Below are positions 16,419 through 25,753 of a DNA stretch of 38,402 bases, piece by piece. The DNA lies in contig NZ_BQYK01000007.1 of the NCBI RefSeq assembly GCF_023168145.1, positions 152,158 through 190,559 on the forward strand, read 5' to 3'. The stretch's first letter is position 1. The number at the start of each line of letters is the position of its first letter. This DNA comes from Sporosarcina sp. NCCP-2222 (lineage in GTDB: Bacteria > Bacillota > Bacilli > Bacillales_A > Planococcaceae). Made by a program: the position numbers and the translations under genes. Below the pieces are notes generated by a model, which saw only the letters and a program-made list of their open reading frames with translations, ran no database searches and was not told the DNA's origin.

Positions 16419-17582
16419 TTATTTCACATTGTAACAAACGATGACAGAGCCTGTTTTGGCTTCGCCATTAACGAAAAGCGGCGTGCGTTCTTCATCGGAA
16501 TTCTTATGGAAACCAATGGATCGCTGCAGGAACTGTTCTTCCACTCGCGTGCGCTGTACGTCGTGAAGCTGCAAGTCAAGACGTCCCATGTTCGTTGAAA
16601 TCTCACCAGACAAAGGTACGTCAGATGGCACATAGATTTCTACAGAGCCACTAACTGTACGGGCTTCTACTTTGCGTGCATCGGAATCGGTTGTTGTCAC
16701 GACGACATGGCCGTTAAGCGACTTCGCTTCTACTTCCTTGACCGCACCACTGACATATACCCGGCCGTTCATTGTTTCAGCATCCAGTTCTTCTCCGGTA
16801 ATTTCCTTCAGTTGAATCTTCCCATTACCTGTTTCCAATTGGGCTTCTCCGAAAACTAAGTGGGAGCCTTCAATTTTACCGTTTGCCGTCTTACAGTACA
16901 GTTTTTCTGTCGCCAAGTCGTTTAAAACCGTTTCTCCGTTCAACAGCCGAATCGATAGCTTGTCGTAATCTTTCTTCGGTACTGTGAGGATCACATTCAC
17001 TTGGGTTAATTTCAGATCACTGACAAGACGGAGGCGGCCCTCATCATTCATGAACACAAGTTTCTTAAGGAATTCCTCTTTCGCTTCTTCTTCTGTTTTC
17101 TGATTGAACACTTTCACAGTGAAGTCGGCAACCACTTCATTGCTTTCTGCGTCTTCATTCACCTGGATCGTCAATTTCCCATTGTCGATGTCCACGATGA
17201 TTTCTTTTAGATCGTCCACTGGCTTAATGACAGAATGTGTGAAGGTACTGCCTGAACCGAACGGTGCATCGAAGTCGAAAGTTTTTACCCGTTGCACGGC
17301 AGTCTGCATAAATTGCATAAATCGTTCTCCGACATGCCCGACATCTTTCCGCAAATCATTTAGGAAGTCATCCATGGATTCGTCCCTTTTTGCAGATTTC
17401 GGTTCTTCTTCCACCCGGCCTTCATATGTAGGCTCTTTATACGAAGTGTCGGATGAATTGTCCGCCTTTGCTGAGGTCCCATTCGAATTCTTCTCCATTG
17501 CTTCCAATAGAGTAAGCGCCTCTTCGATCGTAATGGTGCCGTTTTCTACCATAGTCAGGATACGTTTGCGTTCGTTTTGCAT
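16419..17582 (-). CDS. yvlB: DUF4097 family beta-strand protein YvlB
   Basis: A 387-residue protein. The N-terminal 35 residues (ERKRILTMVENGTITIEEAL, then TLLEAME) form a short helical SHOCT-like domain; a polar linker follows (35-90); residues about 125-380 are a DUF4097 beta-helix-like repeat with recurring NG turns such as NGKLTIQV, NGKIEGS, GNGKIQLKE, MNGRVYVSG and LNGHVVV. In B. subtilis yvlABCD belongs to the sigma-W envelope-stress regulon. Here a TGAAAC-N16-CGTATA element lies directly upstream, consistent with that. It follows uvrA by about 105 bp and has a GGAGG site before the ATG. The biochemical role is unknown. Confidence 0.9.
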   Translation of the reverse strand: MQNERKRILTMVENGTITIEEALTLLEAMEKNSNGTSAKADNSSDTSYKEPTYEGRVEEEPKSAKRDESMDDFLNDLRKDVGHVGERFMQFMQTAVQRVKTFDFDAPFGSGSTFTHSVIKPVDDLKEIIVDIDNGKLTIQVNEDAESNEVVADFTVKVFNQKTEEEAKEEFLKKLVFMNDEGRLRLVSDLKLTQVNVILTVPKKDYDKLSIRLLNGETVLNDLATEKLYCKTANGKIEGSHLVFGEAQLETGNGKIQLKEITGEELDAETMNGRVYVSGAVKEVEAKSLNGHVVVTTTDSDARKVEARTVSGSVEIYVPSDVPLSGEISTNMGRLDLQLHDVQRTRVEEQFLQRSIGFHKNSDEERTPLFVNGEAKTGSVIVCYNVK

Positions 17583-17662
17583 TGTTCCGCCTCCTCATTA
17601 GTAATGGATGGAGCACCAGCCGTAAGGAAAAAACGGCTGCCACCCATTTTGTAATACTTATA

Positions 17663-17690
17663 TATACGAATCGGACGTGCGGAAGTTTCA
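17663..17690 (-). promoter_or_regulatory. Sigma-W promoter of yvlB
   Basis: Minus strand TGAAAC (17690-17685), exactly 16 bases, then CGTATA (17668-17663). This matches the sigma-W consensus TGAAAC-N16-CGTA fully. The TGA of the -35 is also the uvrA stop codon. Transcription would start about 75 bases before the yvlB ATG. Confidence 0.8.
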
Positions 17691-20561
17691 CTTGCTGACG
17701 GATTGGGCTTCCTCAATTTTCATTTTCATCCGCTCGCGGTCCCGTTCCAAGATCGGTTTTAAATACCTACCCGTGTAAGAAGCCTGTACATCCGCCACTT
17801 CCTCCGGTGTTCCGGTTGCAATGATCTGTCCGCCTTTTTGTCCGCCTTCCGGTCCTAGATCAATAATATGGTCGACCGTCTTGATGACATCCAAATTATG
17901 CTCGATGACGAGGACGGTATTCCCTGTGTCAACCAGTCTTTGCAAGACGAGGAGCAATTTCGAAATATCGTGGACATGGAGACCTGTCGTCGGTTCATCC
18001 AAAATGTAGAACGTCTTGCCATTGGAACGTTTATGCAATTCAGAAGCCAGTTTCACACGCTGCGCTTCACCGCCAGACAATGTCGTCGCAGGCTGCCCTA
18101 ATTGAACATATCCAAGTCCGACATCCACAATCGTCTGAAGCTTTCTGCTGATCTTCGGTATATTCTCGAAGAAGATCAGCGCATCTTCCACCGTCATCTC
18201 TAGGACGTCCGCAATATTTTTACCTTTATATGTGACTTCCAGTGTTTCACGGTTGTACCGTTTCCCGTGGCACACCTCACAAGGCACGTAGACATCTGGA
18301 AGGAAGTGCATCTCGATCTTGATAATACCGTCCCCTCGGCATGCTTCACAACGGCCGCCTTTCACATTAAAGCTGAACCGCCCTTTTTTATAGCCCCGCA
18401 CTTTCGCTTCATTGGTCATCGCAAATACATCCCGAATATCATCAAAGACGCCTGTGTAGGTCGCAGGATTCGAACGCGGCGTACGACCGATCGGAGACTG
18501 ATCAATATCAATTACCTTTTCCAGTTCCTCGACTCCAGAAACGGAATCGAATTCTCCAGGCTTCTGCTTGGAGCGATTCAGTTTTTGGGCAAGGACTTTA
18601 TAAAGCACTTCATTGACAAGCGTACTTTTCCCGGAACCTGAAACGCCAGTCACCGCAATGAATTGCCCGAGCGGGAAGTCGACATCGACATGTTTCAGAT
18701 TGTTTTCCGAAGCGCCTGTAATGCTCACTTTCCGGCCATCAGGCTCTCTTCTTTCGAGTGGCAGCGGAATGAACCGTTTCCCACTTAAATATTGCCCCGT
18801 CAAAGAATTCGGGTCATTCATAATTTCTTCTGGCGTGCCGGCAGAGACAATCCGTCCTCCTGCAGCTCCAGCGCCAGGACCGATATCAATCAAATAATCG
18901 GCAGCCATCATCGTATCTTCATCATGTTCGACGACGATGAGCGTATTTCCTATATTCCGCATATCTTGTAGCGTGCCAATCAGCCGGTCGTTGTCCCGTT
19001 GATGAAGTCCGATAGACGGCTCATCCAAAATATAAAGGACACCAGTTAAGCGGGAGCCGATTTGAGTCGCCAGCCGGATACGCTGTGCTTCCCCTCCGGA
19101 CAATGTACCCGCCGCTCGGGATAATGTTAAATAGTCGAGACCGACATTAATGAGAAACCCGAGTCTCTCTTCGATCTCTCGCAAAATCATATTGGCGATT
19201 TGGCGGTCTTTCTCTGACAGAGTCAGGCCTTTAAAGAAACGGTCTGCCTCCGTTATGGATAATTCCGTCACCTGGCCAACATGGCGGCCGTTCACTTTCA
19301 CTGCCAGCGCCTCTTGCTTCAAGCGATAGCCATGGCATGCCGGACATGGCCGCTGCGCCATGTATTTCTCCATTTGCTCCCTAATATAATCGGAAGACGT
19401 TTCGCGGAAACGCCTTTCTACATTCGCCAATACCCCTTCGAAATAAATATTGTTCACTCGGGTGTTGCCGAATTCATTTGTATATTTAAATTTGATTAGA
19501 TCGTCTCGCGAACCGTAAAGCAATTTGTTCAAATCCTCATCCGATAGCTCGCTCACCGGATCTGTCATTGAAATGCCGAAATGTTTCGCGACCGTCTTAA
19601 GCAATTCAGGATAATATTGTGAGCTGGTTGGCTCCCATGGAGCGATGGCATTTTCTTTTAAGGACAATGCACGATCCGGGATGACCAGATCAGGGTCCAC
19701 TTCCAGCTTAGTGCCAAGCCCATCACATTCCGGACACGCACCAAAAGGACTGTTGAAAGAGAACATTCTTGGTTCCAGCTCTCCGATGGAAAACCCACAG
19801 AGCGGACAAGCATGATGTTCACTGAATAATAATTCCTCTCCGTCGATGATATCGACGAGCACCATTCCTTCGGCTAAACGCAGTGCAGATTCGAGCGAGT
19901 CGCTCAACCGTGATTCGATGCCTTCTTTCAAGACAATACGGTCAATGACCACTTCGATCGTATGCTTTTTATTTTTATTCAGCTCGATATTGTCATCGAG
20001 GTCCATTGTTTCCCCGTCGACACGAATTCGGACATATCCCTGCTTCTTAATATCTTCTATTAATTTGGCATGTGTGCCTTTCCGTCCGGATACGACGGGA
20101 GCCAGCACTTGCAGGCGTGTCCTCTCAGGAAACTCCATAATCCGGTCGACCATCTGTTCAATCGTCTGGGATGTAATTTCAATTCCGTGCACCGGGCAGA
20201 TTGGTTTGCCGATTCGCGCATAAAGCAATCGTAAATAATCGTAGATTTCGGTTACCGTACCGACTGTGGATCTCGGGTTGCGGCTCGTCGTTTTTTGATC
20301 GATCGAAATGGCAGGAGACAGCCCTTCGATGGCATCCACGTCGGGTTTGTCCATCTGTCCAAGAAATTGGCGTGCATAGGCAGACAGCGACTCAACATAT
20401 CTGCGCTGGCCTTCCGCATAAATCGTATCGAAAGCGAGCGAAGATTTCCCGGAGCCGGACAGACCGGTCATCACGACCAGCTTATCGCGCGGTATCGTCA
20501 CGTCAATATTTTTTAAGTTATGGGCACGTGCCCCTTGAATGACTATCTCATTCTTCCTCAT
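17688..20561 (-). CDS. uvrA: Excinuclease ABC subunit A
   Basis: Damage-recognition ATPase of nucleotide excision repair. The 957-residue product has two ABC modules: Walker [10 protein letters not shown] near the N-terminus and GVSGSGKST in the second half, each with an LSGGEAQR signature and a DEP Walker B ([18 protein letters not shown]). Zinc-binding pairs CPLC...CPEC and CEAC...CEVC are present. Start is ATG at 20561 or 20567; AAAGGTG is better spaced for 20561 ([15 protein letters not shown]). It lies 7 bp after uvrB and shares its LexA-controlled promoter. Confidence 0.98.
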   Translation of the reverse strand: MRKNEIVIQGARAHNLKNIDVTIPRDKLVVMTGLSGSGKSSLAFDTIYAEGQRRYVESLSAYARQFLGQMDKPDVDAIEGLSPAISIDQKTTSRNPRSTVGTVTEIYDYLRLLYARIGKPICPVHGIEITSQTIEQMVDRIMEFPERTRLQVLAPVVSGRKGTHAKLIEDIKKQGYVRIRVDGETMDLDDNIELNKNKKHTIEVVIDRIVLKEGIESRLSDSLESALRLAEGMVLVDIIDGEELLFSEHHACPLCGFSIGELEPRMFSFNSPFGACPECDGLGTKLEVDPDLVIPDRALSLKENAIAPWEPTSSQYYPELLKTVAKHFGISMTDPVSELSDEDLNKLLYGSRDDLIKFKYTNEFGNTRVNNIYFEGVLANVERRFRETSSDYIREQMEKYMAQRPCPACHGYRLKQEALAVKVNGRHVGQVTELSITEADRFFKGLTLSEKDRQIANMILREIEERLGFLINVGLDYLTLSRAAGTLSGGEAQRIRLATQIGSRLTGVLYILDEPSIGLHQRDNDRLIGTLQDMRNIGNTLIVVEHDEDTMMAADYLIDIGPGAGAAGGRIVSAGTPEEIMNDPNSLTGQYLSGKRFIPLPLERREPDGRKVSITGASENNLKHVDVDFPLGQFIAVTGVSGSGKSTLVNEVLYKVLAQKLNRSKQKPGEFDSVSGVEELEKVIDIDQSPIGRTPRSNPATYTGVFDDIRDVFAMTNEAKVRGYKKGRFSFNVKGGRCEACRGDGIIKIEMHFLPDVYVPCEVCHGKRYNRETLEVTYKGKNIADVLEMTVEDALIFFENIPKISRKLQTIVDVGLGYVQLGQPATTLSGGEAQRVKLASELHKRSNGKTFYILDEPTTGLHVHDISKLLLVLQRLVDTGNTVLVIEHNLDVIKTVDHIIDLGPEGGQKGGQIIATGTPEEVADVQASYTGRYLKPILERDRERMKMKIEEAQSVSK

Positions 20562-20568
20562 GTGCATT

Positions 20569-22551
20569 TCACCTTTCAGCCTTCAATTCTAGAATCGTAT
20601 CACGCAATTCCGCGGCCCTTTCGAAATCCAAAGCTTTCGCCGCTTCTTTCATCTCTTTTTCGAGCGAGACGAGGAGCGTCTCTTTCTCCGCTTTCGTCAA
20701 CGACTTTCCTTTTGTCGCTTTTTCCACGTAGGATACCGCATCCTCGGCAACCTGAGTCGCCCGGATAACATCCCGCACTTTCTTTTTAATTGTCGTCGGA
20801 GTGATGCCGTGTTTTTCATTGTACGCCATTTGCACTTCCCGTCTCCGCTTCGTCTCTTCGATTGCCTTATTCATAGAATCGGTATAACGGTCCGCATACA
20901 TGATGACATGTCCTTCCGAGTTCCGGGCAGCGCGCCCAATCGTTTGGATGAGCGATCTTTCTGATCGGAGGAAGCCCTCTTTATCCGCGTCTAAAATGGC
21001 AACAAGGGATACTTCCGGTATATCCAAGCCTTCCCGGAGCAAGTTGATGCCGACTAGGACGTCATATGTTCCAAGGCGAAGCTCACGAATAATTTCAATC
21101 CGCTCGAGCGTTTTTATTTCGGAGTGGAGATATTGAACTTTTACGCCAATCTCCTTTAAATAATCGGTCAAGTCCTCGGACATTTTCTTCGTAAGTGTAG
21201 TAATCAATACCCTTTCATTCTTCTTCGTACGCTCATTGATTTCGTCAATCAAGTCATCAATTTGGCCTTCGATCGGCCGCACCTCAATGATAGGATCAAG
21301 CAATCCTGTCGGACGGATGATCTGTTCAACCATTTCCGGAGAATGTTCGATCTCATATGGACCCGGTGTCGCGGATACAAAGATGGACTGGTGGGCATAC
21401 CGCTCGAACTCATCGAACGTTAATGGACGGTTGTCCAGCGCGGAAGGAAGGCGGAAACCATGATCGACAAGCACTTGCTTCCGTGCCTGGTCGCCGTTGT
21501 ACATGGCACGGACCTGCGGCAGCGTAACATGGCTCTCATCAATAACCATGAGAAAATCGTCCGGAAAATAATCAAGTAGCGTATATGGCGTAGCTCCGGC
21601 CGGACGCAAGGTCAAATGCCTTGAATAGTTTTCGATGCCGGAACAGAACCCCATTTCCCTCATCATTTCGAGGTCGTATCGAGTCCTCTGTTCGAGCCGC
21701 TGCGCCTCCAATAATTTGTCCTGTTCGCGCAACACTTTCAACCGTTCTTCCAACTCGACCTCAATGTTGGCGATGGCTTTCGTCAACTTATCCTCGCCGG
21801 TGACAAAGTGGGAGGCCGGAAAGATGGCGACATGTTCCCTTTCCCCTAATATCTCACCTGTTAATGAATCCACCTCACGGATCCGATCGATTTCATCCCC
21901 GAAAAATTCAATGCGTATGCAGTGCTCATCCTCGGACGCCGGAAAGATTTCTACGACGTCTCCTCTTACCCTGAAAGTCCCCCGGGTGAAGGCGATATCA
22001 TTGCGGGAATACTGGATATCTACGAACCTTCTAAGCAGTTCATTTCTGCCGATTTCCATGCCCGGACGAAGCGAAACGACGTGTTTGCCGTATTCCTCCG
22101 GAGAACCGAGACCGTAAATGCAAGATACCGAAGCGACGATCAAGACATCATTGCGCTCAAACAAAGCAGAGGTTGCAGAGTGGCGAAGCTTATCAATCTC
22201 ATCATTGATGGTCGCGTCCTTCTCGATATACGTATCGGTATGAGGCACGTACGCTTCCGGCTGGTAATAGTCATAGAAGCTGACAAAGTACTCAACCGCG
22301 TTATTTGGAAAGAACTCTTTGAATTCGCTATATAATTGCCCTGCCAACGTTTTATTATGTGCTATGACTAGGGTTGGTTTGTTAATTTCGGTTACTACAT
22401 TGGAAACAGTGAACGTCTTGCCTGTCCCGGTAGCCCCAAGCAAGGTCTGGTGCTTTTTCCCCTCTTTGACCCCTTGCACGAGCTTGGCGATCGCGGATGG
22501 CTGATCACCCTGTGGCGTGTAAGGGGCTTGTAAATTGAAAGTTTGGACCAT
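20569..22551 (-). CDS. uvrB: Excinuclease ABC subunit B
   Basis: Helicase-like damage-verification subunit of UvrABC. The 660-residue product has Walker A GATGTGKT (39-46), the beta-hairpin region [17 protein letters not shown], helicase motif DESH, the motif QTIGRAARN, and the C-terminal UVR domain ([20 protein letters not shown]) used for UvrC contact. Start ATG at 22551 follows GGAGGGACTCGT. It heads uvrB-uvrA and sits behind a promoter next to a LexA box. Confidence 0.98.
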   Translation of the reverse strand: MVQTFNLQAPYTPQGDQPSAIAKLVQGVKEGKKHQTLLGATGTGKTFTVSNVVTEINKPTLVIAHNKTLAGQLYSEFKEFFPNNAVEYFVSFYDYYQPEAYVPHTDTYIEKDATINDEIDKLRHSATSALFERNDVLIVASVSCIYGLGSPEEYGKHVVSLRPGMEIGRNELLRRFVDIQYSRNDIAFTRGTFRVRGDVVEIFPASEDEHCIRIEFFGDEIDRIREVDSLTGEILGEREHVAIFPASHFVTGEDKLTKAIANIEVELEERLKVLREQDKLLEAQRLEQRTRYDLEMMREMGFCSGIENYSRHLTLRPAGATPYTLLDYFPDDFLMVIDESHVTLPQVRAMYNGDQARKQVLVDHGFRLPSALDNRPLTFDEFERYAHQSIFVSATPGPYEIEHSPEMVEQIIRPTGLLDPIIEVRPIEGQIDDLIDEINERTKKNERVLITTLTKKMSEDLTDYLKEIGVKVQYLHSEIKTLERIEIIRELRLGTYDVLVGINLLREGLDIPEVSLVAILDADKEGFLRSERSLIQTIGRAARNSEGHVIMYADRYTDSMNKAIEETKRRREVQMAYNEKHGITPTTIKKKVRDVIRATQVAEDAVSYVEKATKGKSLTKAEKETLLVSLEKEMKEAAKALDFERAAELRDTILELKAER

Positions 22552-22580
22552 ACGAGTCCCTCCCTGAATGAATTGTCTTT

Positions 22581-22609
22581 ATTCTATCACAGTACTCGCC
22601 ATATCTAAA
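22581..22609 (-). promoter_or_regulatory. Promoter of uvrB-uvrA
   Basis: Minus strand TTTAGA (22609-22604), 17-bp spacer, TAGAAT (22586-22581). The -35 is imperfect. Confidence 0.55.
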
Positions 22610-22617
22610 GAAATAAG

Positions 22618-22631
22618 CGAACGTACGTTTT
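22618..22631 (+). promoter_or_regulatory. LexA (SOS) box of uvrB
   Basis: CGAACGTACGTTTT matches the Gram-positive SOS box CGAAC-RNRY-GTTYG except at the last base. It lies about 9 bp upstream of the predicted -35 of uvrB, supporting damage-inducible expression. Confidence 0.85.
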
Positions 22632-22701
22632 TTAATGCAGCAAGCGAAATAATTCCTGCTTATTACGAATCTATACCCATTTTTCCCCAGAACAAATAAA
22701 A

Positions 22702-22732
22702 ACGCTGTACAGGTAAAAACCCTGTACAGCGT
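22702..22732 (-). terminator. Intrinsic terminator after the IDEAL-domain gene
   Basis: ACGCTGTACAGG and CCTGTACAGCGT form a perfect 12-bp stem; the minus strand continues with TTTTTATTTG. It separates the ecs unit from uvrB. Confidence 0.88.
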
Positions 22733-22740
22733 CTTATTCA

Positions 22741-22977
22741 TCAATTGACCATTTCTAACTTTAACAATTCATCCGTATACCTTTCAAATGCCGAGACATC
22801 ACGGTTATCAAGTGATGCATCGATCATTTCCAGCAATCTTTTCTTCGTCTGCTCGCGGTGGATATGGTTGAGGAACAGATCCATATAAATTTCGTTCAGT
22901 AGCTTTTCGGCATGCATCGTCGAACTGTTTTTTCCCACGGCTTTTAGGAACTCTGTATACGAATAGTTATTTTCCAT
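22741..22977 (-). CDS. Small IDEAL-domain protein
   Basis: A 78-residue protein beginning MENNYSYTEFLKAVG. Its C-terminal part LLEMIDASLDNRDVSAFERY fits the IDEAL domain, a short helical motif found in several Bacillales proteins such as YpiB and ComK-adaptor-like proteins. The specific function is unknown. The frame is open far upstream into ecsB, but ATG at 22977 follows GGGGTGAGGGAG and has its own TTGCAA-N18-TATAAT promoter. It occupies the place after ecsB where B. subtilis has ecsC. Confidence 0.75.
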   Translation of the reverse strand: MENNYSYTEFLKAVGKNSSTMHAEKLLNEIYMDLFLNHIHREQTKKRLLEMIDASLDNRDVSAFERYTDELLKLEMVN

Positions 22978-23005
22978 CTCCCTCACCCCTGATGCCCTTT
23001 TCGTT

Positions 23006-23035
23006 ATTATACATAACAAATCAGAATAGTTGCAA
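23006..23035 (-). promoter_or_regulatory. Sigma-A promoter of the IDEAL-domain gene
   Basis: Minus strand TTGCAA (23035-23030), 18-bp spacer, TATAAT (23011-23006), about 29 bases before the ATG. Confidence 0.75.
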
Positions 23036-23099
23036 GGGTTTTGGGAATATTCTATTTTTTGAACCGATTTAACTATCCAAGGGAAGAGATGTCCCGGTT

Positions 23100-24302
23100 T
23101 TAAGCTTCTTTGGATGCAGATCGGATGGTAGCTTCCGAAATAAGCATGACCACAAGCCCAATCAAGATAGGCTGAACAGACAAGCCGAACATAAAGAATG
23201 CTCCCGCTACTACAACGAGCGCCTGCAGCCATTGTGCATTTCTCACTGTAGTTCGCAATGCTTGCGACCGCTCTTTGTCACTTTCGGGAAACAACATATC
23301 CATCCGGAAGTCATCGCCCATTTTCAACGCGTTATATAGCTGGAGAGCAGTTGCGAAAGCCAATGCTCCCGTGAAGATATAAGCGCCGATCAGAAACGGG
23401 ATGAAGAGGACACCTAACACAGACAAAACGGTGAGCCTGACCCATAACCAGAAAATATCATCTGTCCGGACCAATGTCCGCTTGACTAAGAATGCCTGTG
23501 GCTTCGTCTTCCCAAAGACCGGGTTCGATAAGATGGGGCCAAGCCATCTCCTTCTGCTGACCGAGCCTTTCAAGTGGGGAACGTCTGTAAAATAGTTCGC
23601 AAATCGATAAAACCGCATCATCCGATTTTGTTCCATCTTAATGAAGTGCTCATAGGGGAATGGTTTTTCTTTGCGTTCCTTTCTCCAATACACATCATAC
23701 AGTGCCGCAACCAGCCCGGCTCCAATTAAAACGTAAGGCATGCCGACCAACCCTGAATAAAGGATAGCAAAAGCCAGGACATAGCGTATCAATCGGTCAA
23801 TCCAGATCGCATGCCCGCTTCTGGCATGATGAAAAGAGTATTCCGTCTCTGCGAACAGCCATTTCAAAAGCACAATAAAGACGGCAGCGGCCGCATAGCT
23901 GGCTGTCCCCCCTGTATGTGTCGCAGACAAGAGCGGCATTGCGACGATGAACAAAAGAAGCGGGATAGGCAGCTGCGAGAAAAACGTCCATCTCAAAGAT
24001 CGTTTCATATAATGATCCAGCTGGCTTTCCAGAGGAAGGAAAAAGACGACATCCGCCGGCTTCAACAAGGTAACCGGGGCTGACATTGCAAGCGGCAATG
24101 CAATTAACAAGGAGGCCAGGAGTGCTGCCGGGAAGTTCTCGGGCACTTCTTTCAGCCAGTTGCTATAGGCATAACCGCCAGCGCCGATCGTAAAGACGAG
24201 AACGATCGCCAAATGTCCAGTGAAAACAAATTTCATATACCGCTGGACCTCGTTCATGTAATGAATGAACCGGTCGCTCCAAATATTACGCACGTCCTTC
24301 AT
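23100..24302 (-). CDS. ecsB: ABC transporter permease EcsB
   Basis: A 400-residue membrane protein with about eight hydrophobic segments, in pairs near 27-75, 105-150, 170-205, 285-325 and 350-390. It is the membrane partner of EcsA. In B. subtilis loss of Ecs impairs secretion, competence and site-2 protease processing by RasP. The transported substrate is unknown. It overlaps ecsA by 17 bp. ATG at 24302 is within the ecsA 3' end. Confidence 0.93.
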   Translation of the reverse strand: MKDVRNIWSDRFIHYMNEVQRYMKFVFTGHLAIVLVFTIGAGGYAYSNWLKEVPENFPAALLASLLIALPLAMSAPVTLLKPADVVFFLPLESQLDHYMKRSLRWTFFSQLPIPLLLFIVAMPLLSATHTGGTASYAAAAVFIVLLKWLFAETEYSFHHARSGHAIWIDRLIRYVLAFAILYSGLVGMPYVLIGAGLVAALYDVYWRKERKEKPFPYEHFIKMEQNRMMRFYRFANYFTDVPHLKGSVSRRRWLGPILSNPVFGKTKPQAFLVKRTLVRTDDIFWLWVRLTVLSVLGVLFIPFLIGAYIFTGALAFATALQLYNALKMGDDFRMDMLFPESDKERSQALRTTVRNAQWLQALVVVAGAFFMFGLSVQPILIGLVVMLISEATIRSASKEA

Positions 24303-25035
24303 TGTTCCGTTCCTTTGTCATTGCGATATAAAGCTCATCCAATGAGGCGCCTGGCCGATTGAAAGCCTTCCGTAGATCGTCCATCGTCCCGTGCGCACGA
24401 ACTCGTCCTTCATGCAACAAGATGATGCGATCGCAATACTTTTCTGCCGTCGATAAAACGTGGGTGGACATCAGGACTGAAGCCCCGTTGTTCTTCCGCT
24501 CCGTAATCTGGTCCAGCAACGATTGAATGCCGATCGGATCGAGGCCGACAAAAGGTTCATCGATAATATACAAAGAAGGCTCCACAAGAAATGCGCACAT
24601 GATCATTACTTTTTGACGCATCCCTTTGGAGAAATGGGCCGGAAACCATTTTAATCTCTTCTCCATCATAAATTCTTTCAGCAATCGTTCCGACCTTGCC
24701 TCGAACACGTCACGATTGACGCCATAGGCCATTGCTGTCAGCTCCAAATGTTCCTTTAGCGTGAGTTCCTCATACAAAATCGGTGTCTCTGGTATATACG
24801 TAAAGGATTTTCGGTATTGCTCGGGGCTTTCCTTGAAGGTCATTCCATTGACCCGGATATCGCCGCTATGTGGGTTCATCAGCCCGATAATATGTTTGAT
24901 TGTCGTACTTTTTCCCGCACCGTTTAATCCGATCAGTCCCACCAGCTCGCCGCTCTTAATTTCAAACGACAAGTCATGCAGTACCGGATTGCGGGTATAA
25001 CCGCCTGTTACATGTTCTACTTCGAGAATTGCCAT
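24286..25035 (-). CDS. ecsA: ABC transporter ATP-binding protein EcsA
   Basis: A 249-residue ABC ATPase: Walker A GLNGAGKST, Q-loop region YIPETPILYEELT, signature FSKGMRQKV (a degenerate LSGGQ), Walker B YIIDEPFVGLDP, and H-loop STHVLSTAEKYC. The start is ATG at 25035 (MAILEVEHV), 6 bases after GGAGG; a second in-frame ATG two codons earlier is too close to that site. It pairs with ecsB by overlap. It diverges from hit, the arrangement being inverted relative to the B. subtilis hit/ecs divergent pair in this window's orientation. Confidence 0.95.
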   Translation of the reverse strand: MAILEVEHVTGGYTRNPVLHDLSFEIKSGELVGLIGLNGAGKSTTIKHIIGLMNPHSGDIRVNGMTFKESPEQYRKSFTYIPETPILYEELTLKEHLELTAMAYGVNRDVFEARSERLLKEFMMEKRLKWFPAHFSKGMRQKVMIMCAFLVEPSLYIIDEPFVGLDPIGIQSLLDQITERKNNGASVLMSTHVLSTAEKYCDRIILLHEGRVRAHGTMDDLRKAFNRPGASLDELYIAMTKERNNEGRA

Positions 25036-25117
25036 GACCATCCTCCATTCTTCACCTCATTTTAACAAATATCTAACTGGAATGCTTCGTCCATCTCACC
25101 CTTCTTATGAAAAAATA

Positions 25118-25126
25118 TGCTACACT
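25118..25126 (+). promoter_or_regulatory. Extended -10 promoter of hit
   Basis: TGC-TACACT (TACACT at 25121-25126) fits an extended -10; no good -35 is seen. Confidence 0.45.
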
Positions 25127-25131
25127 ATTGA

Positions 25132-25221
25132 AATTAATGCCGCGCCTTGCGAAAGAGCGCGCGAGGGGGGCCCCCTTCTCCCGATAAAAGGGGAAACCAT
25201 ACGACGAAAGGATGTATATCA
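25132..25221 (+). other. GC-rich structured 5' leader of hit
   Basis: The roughly 90-base leader includes GCGC segments at 25142-25145 and 25157-25162, a GGGGGCCCCC palindrome (25166-25175), and CCCCTT...AAGGGG (from 25172 to 25193). Several mutually exclusive hairpins can form. It ends with an AAAGGA ribosome-binding site before hit. It does not match a riboswitch class I recognise. Confidence 0.4.
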
Positions 25222-25647
25222 ATGACCAGTTGTTTATTTTGCAAAATCATTGAAGGCTCCATTCCTGGAGAAATTATTTATGAGGATGATCATGTCGTCG
25301 CCTTCATGGATATAGGACCTGTTAGTGAGGGGCATTTGCTCCTGATCCCTAAAACTCACCGGGAAAACATCTATGACATGACCGAAGATGAAGCTGCGCG
25401 TCTTTTTTCAGTTGCCCCAAGAATAGCGAACGCTTTGAAGGAAGAATTTACACCAGCCGGTTTAAATCTTCTTCAAAATAACGGTTCTGCTGCGGGACAG
25501 GCTGTATACCATTTCCATATGCATTTCATTCCCCGATTTGATCAGACGGATGGTTTTCAATTCACTTGGGACCCGAAAGTTGAGGAACTGCCTCAAGATC
25601 GTATCCGACAAATTGCAGAGGGCATTCGATCCAAATTGCAAAACTAA
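25222..25647 (+). CDS. hit: HIT-family nucleotide-binding hydrolase Hit
   Basis: A 141-residue Hint-type HIT protein. The histidine triad is H97-F-H99-M-H101 (VYHFHMHFIP), with GSAAGQ just before it and the N-terminal CLFCKIIEGSIPG with the two zinc-type cysteines of this subfamily. Such proteins hydrolyse nucleoside phosphoramidates or similar dinucleotide substrates; the cellular role is not settled. The start is ATG at 25222; the upstream open frame runs through the GC-rich leader and is not conserved. It is divergent from ecsA, as in B. subtilis. Confidence 0.94.
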   Translation: MTSCLFCKIIEGSIPGEIIYEDDHVVAFMDIGPVSEGHLLLIPKTHRENIYDMTEDEAARLFSVAPRIANALKEEFTPAGLNLLQNNGSAAGQAVYHFHMHFIPRFDQTDGFQFTWDPKVEELPQDRIRQIAEGIRSKLQN

Positions 25648-25649
25648 CC

Positions 25650-25678
25650 TTGAATGTTTGTCTGAAAAATTATATAAT
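25650..25678 (+). promoter_or_regulatory. Sigma-A promoter of trpP
   Basis: TTGAAT (25650-25655), 17-bp spacer, TATAAT (25673-25678), immediately after the hit stop. The leader is about 70 bases. Confidence 0.85.
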
Positions 25679-25704
25679 GCATGTACGTTTTCGCTGCCGA
25701 TCAC

Positions 25705-25751
25705 GAGGATACGGCAGGAGGACTAAAAGAGAACAGTTGAGGAGAGTTGAG
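25705..25751 (+). promoter_or_regulatory. Candidate TRAP binding site over the trpP ribosome-binding site
   Basis: Five NAG triplets at an exact 5-base period (GAG, CAG, GAG, GAG, GAG at 25729, 25734, 25739, 25744, 25749) run up to the ATG. Further GAG triplets occur at 25705 and 25718. The ribosome-binding site GAGGAG lies within the run. In B. subtilis TRAP represses trpP translation by binding NAG repeats here. Fewer repeats are in register than the usual nine or more. Confidence 0.55.
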
Positions 25752-25753
25752 AA

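Noticed and set aside
22505..22744. Minus-strand frame of 79 codons between the IDEAL gene and uvrB
   Set aside because: It spans a terminator, the LexA box and the uvrB promoter and lacks a family match.
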